Part shown: piece after piece, positions 63,397-64,000 of the stretch
How positions within the stretch are numbered: position 1 is the first letter of the stretch
Layout: the number at the start of each line of letters is the position of its first letter
Assembly: GCF_040543805.1 (NCBI RefSeq)
Contig: NZ_JBEUMS010000001.1
Span: forward strand, 620,001-684,000
Direction: 5' to 3'
Origin: Arcicella rosea
GTDB lineage: Bacteria; Bacteroidota; Bacteroidia; Cytophagales; Spirosomataceae
DNA length: 64,000 nucleotides
Program-made: the position numbers and the translations under genes
Notes under the pieces: generated by a model
Told to the model about the DNA's origin: nothing
Database searches by the model: none
What the model saw: the letters and a program-made list of their open reading frames with translations, nothing else

Positions 63397-64000
63397 TATT
63401 TCAAATTTTATGCGAGCAACAATCCCTTCAAGGGTTGTAAATAGAAAAAGTTACAATCAAGCATTTGCTTCTAAGTTCCTATTCAAATCATTCTCTCGTT
63501 TATTTATTGCTGTTTCTTGCCTTTTGGCATTTCATTCAATACAAGCACAAGAAACGAATTCTCCGTTTTCATTCTTAGGCATTGGCGAAGTTTATAATGG
63601 TGGAACTGCCGTAAACTCAATGTCTGGCGGTTTGGGTGTGGCAAGTTCTAACGGTATTTATGTGAATACCTTGAACCCAGCGATGCTTGCAAGAAACCGT
63701 TATACTGTTTTTGAAATGGGTGTAAATACCGAAATCAAAGCGATGCAAGACAGCAGACAACGCTCTAATACTTATAATGGAACTTTAGGGCCAGTTATAT
63801 TGGCGTTACCAGCTTCTCCACGTTGGACTTTGGCCTTAGGTTTAATGCCTTATTCTACCGTAAATTACAAAACCCTTACTTCACGAAAACTTAACGTTGT
63901 TGGTACAGATAGTACTATTCTTACTTATAATGGCGAAGGCGGACTTAATAAGGCTATCATCAGTAATGGAGTTAGAGTAAGTAAAAATATGTATGTTGGT
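63377..64000 (+). CDS. Outer-membrane protein, N-terminal part (runs off the window)
   Basis: Open from ATG 63377 to the window end, 208 codons. ATG 63410, after the coaX stop, is an alternative start. A long basic N-region leads to a signal core (RLFIAVSCLLAFHSIQAQ). The mature part begins NSPFSFLGIGEVYNGGTAVNSMSGGLGVASSNGIYVNTLNPA, the pattern of Bacteroidota FadL/PorV-like barrel proteins. Later strands include VILALPASPRWTLALGLMPYST. It is probably co-transcribed with coaX. Confidence 0.8.
   Translation, partial: MSNKINSISNFMRATIPSRVVNRKSYNQAFASKFLFKSFSRLFIAVSCLLAFHSIQAQETNSPFSFLGIGEVYNGGTAVNSMSGGLGVASSNGIYVNTLNPAMLARNRYTVFEMGVNTEIKAMQDSRQRSNTYNGTLGPVILALPASPRWTLALGLMPYSTVNYKTLTSRKLNVVGTDSTILTYNGEGGLNKAIISNGVRVSKNMYVG

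Overview
The window is AT-rich chromosomal DNA from a member of the Bacteroidota, most likely an aerobic pigmented Cytophagales bacterium (an Emticicia-like lineage is a guess from gene content and low GC only). The evidence is an Alternative Complex III/caa3-type respiratory cluster, a giant protein with a type IX secretion C-terminal domain, a TonB receptor with a CarboxypepD_reg-like N-terminus, S1 and EF-Tu proteins of Bacteroidota type, and promoters of the Bacteroidota form TTTG-N19-TAnnTTTG.

Layout. 1-890: the right end of an integrated element, with a truncated tyrosine integrase gene reading out of the window and a displaced 3' fragment of tRNA-Leu(UAA) that marks the attachment site. 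1115-10024: a very large exported protein of unknown function, a small conserved protein, a BatD-like protein, then aroC, tadA and superoxide dismutase. 10121-13161: tRNA-His, a CruF-type carotenoid hydratase, a MerR/B12-domain regulator and mannose-1-phosphate guanylyltransferase. 13589-16561: a TonB-dependent receptor. 16634-19659 (minus): the translation/transcription block tRNA-Tyr, tRNA-Gly, tRNA-Thr, tuf, tRNA-Trp, secE, nusG. 19789-22517 (minus): an ECF sigma factor, a membrane-anchored probable anti-sigma factor and a predicted barrel protein. 22727: murI.

23572-40729 (minus) is one long respiratory region. In transcription order it encodes ActA-B-C-D-E-F (quinol:cytochrome c oxidoreductase), CoxB, CoxA, heme A synthase, heme O synthase, two subunit III proteins, subunit IV, then Sco, a DUF420 membrane protein and a small CxxC membrane protein. 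Together they make and assemble an ACIII-cytochrome oxidase supercomplex. Stem-loops after actB, actF, coxA and the subunit IV gene divide it into segments.

41241-64000: tRNA-Cys, ribosomal protein S1, a 1791-residue Ig-rich T9SS cargo protein, a myo-inositol oxygenase and sodium-symporter pair, a barrel protein, a lone nrdB, a two-gene P-loop ATPase/TPR module, valS, an SMP-30/gluconolactonase protein, an MscS channel, coaX and the start of an outer-membrane protein gene that runs off the window.

The best candidate for an undescribed system is the overlapping ATPase/TPR pair at 54479-57344. The element boundary at tRNA-Leu is the clearest mobile-DNA signal. No CRISPR array, complete insertion sequence, rRNA or recognisable riboswitch was seen.
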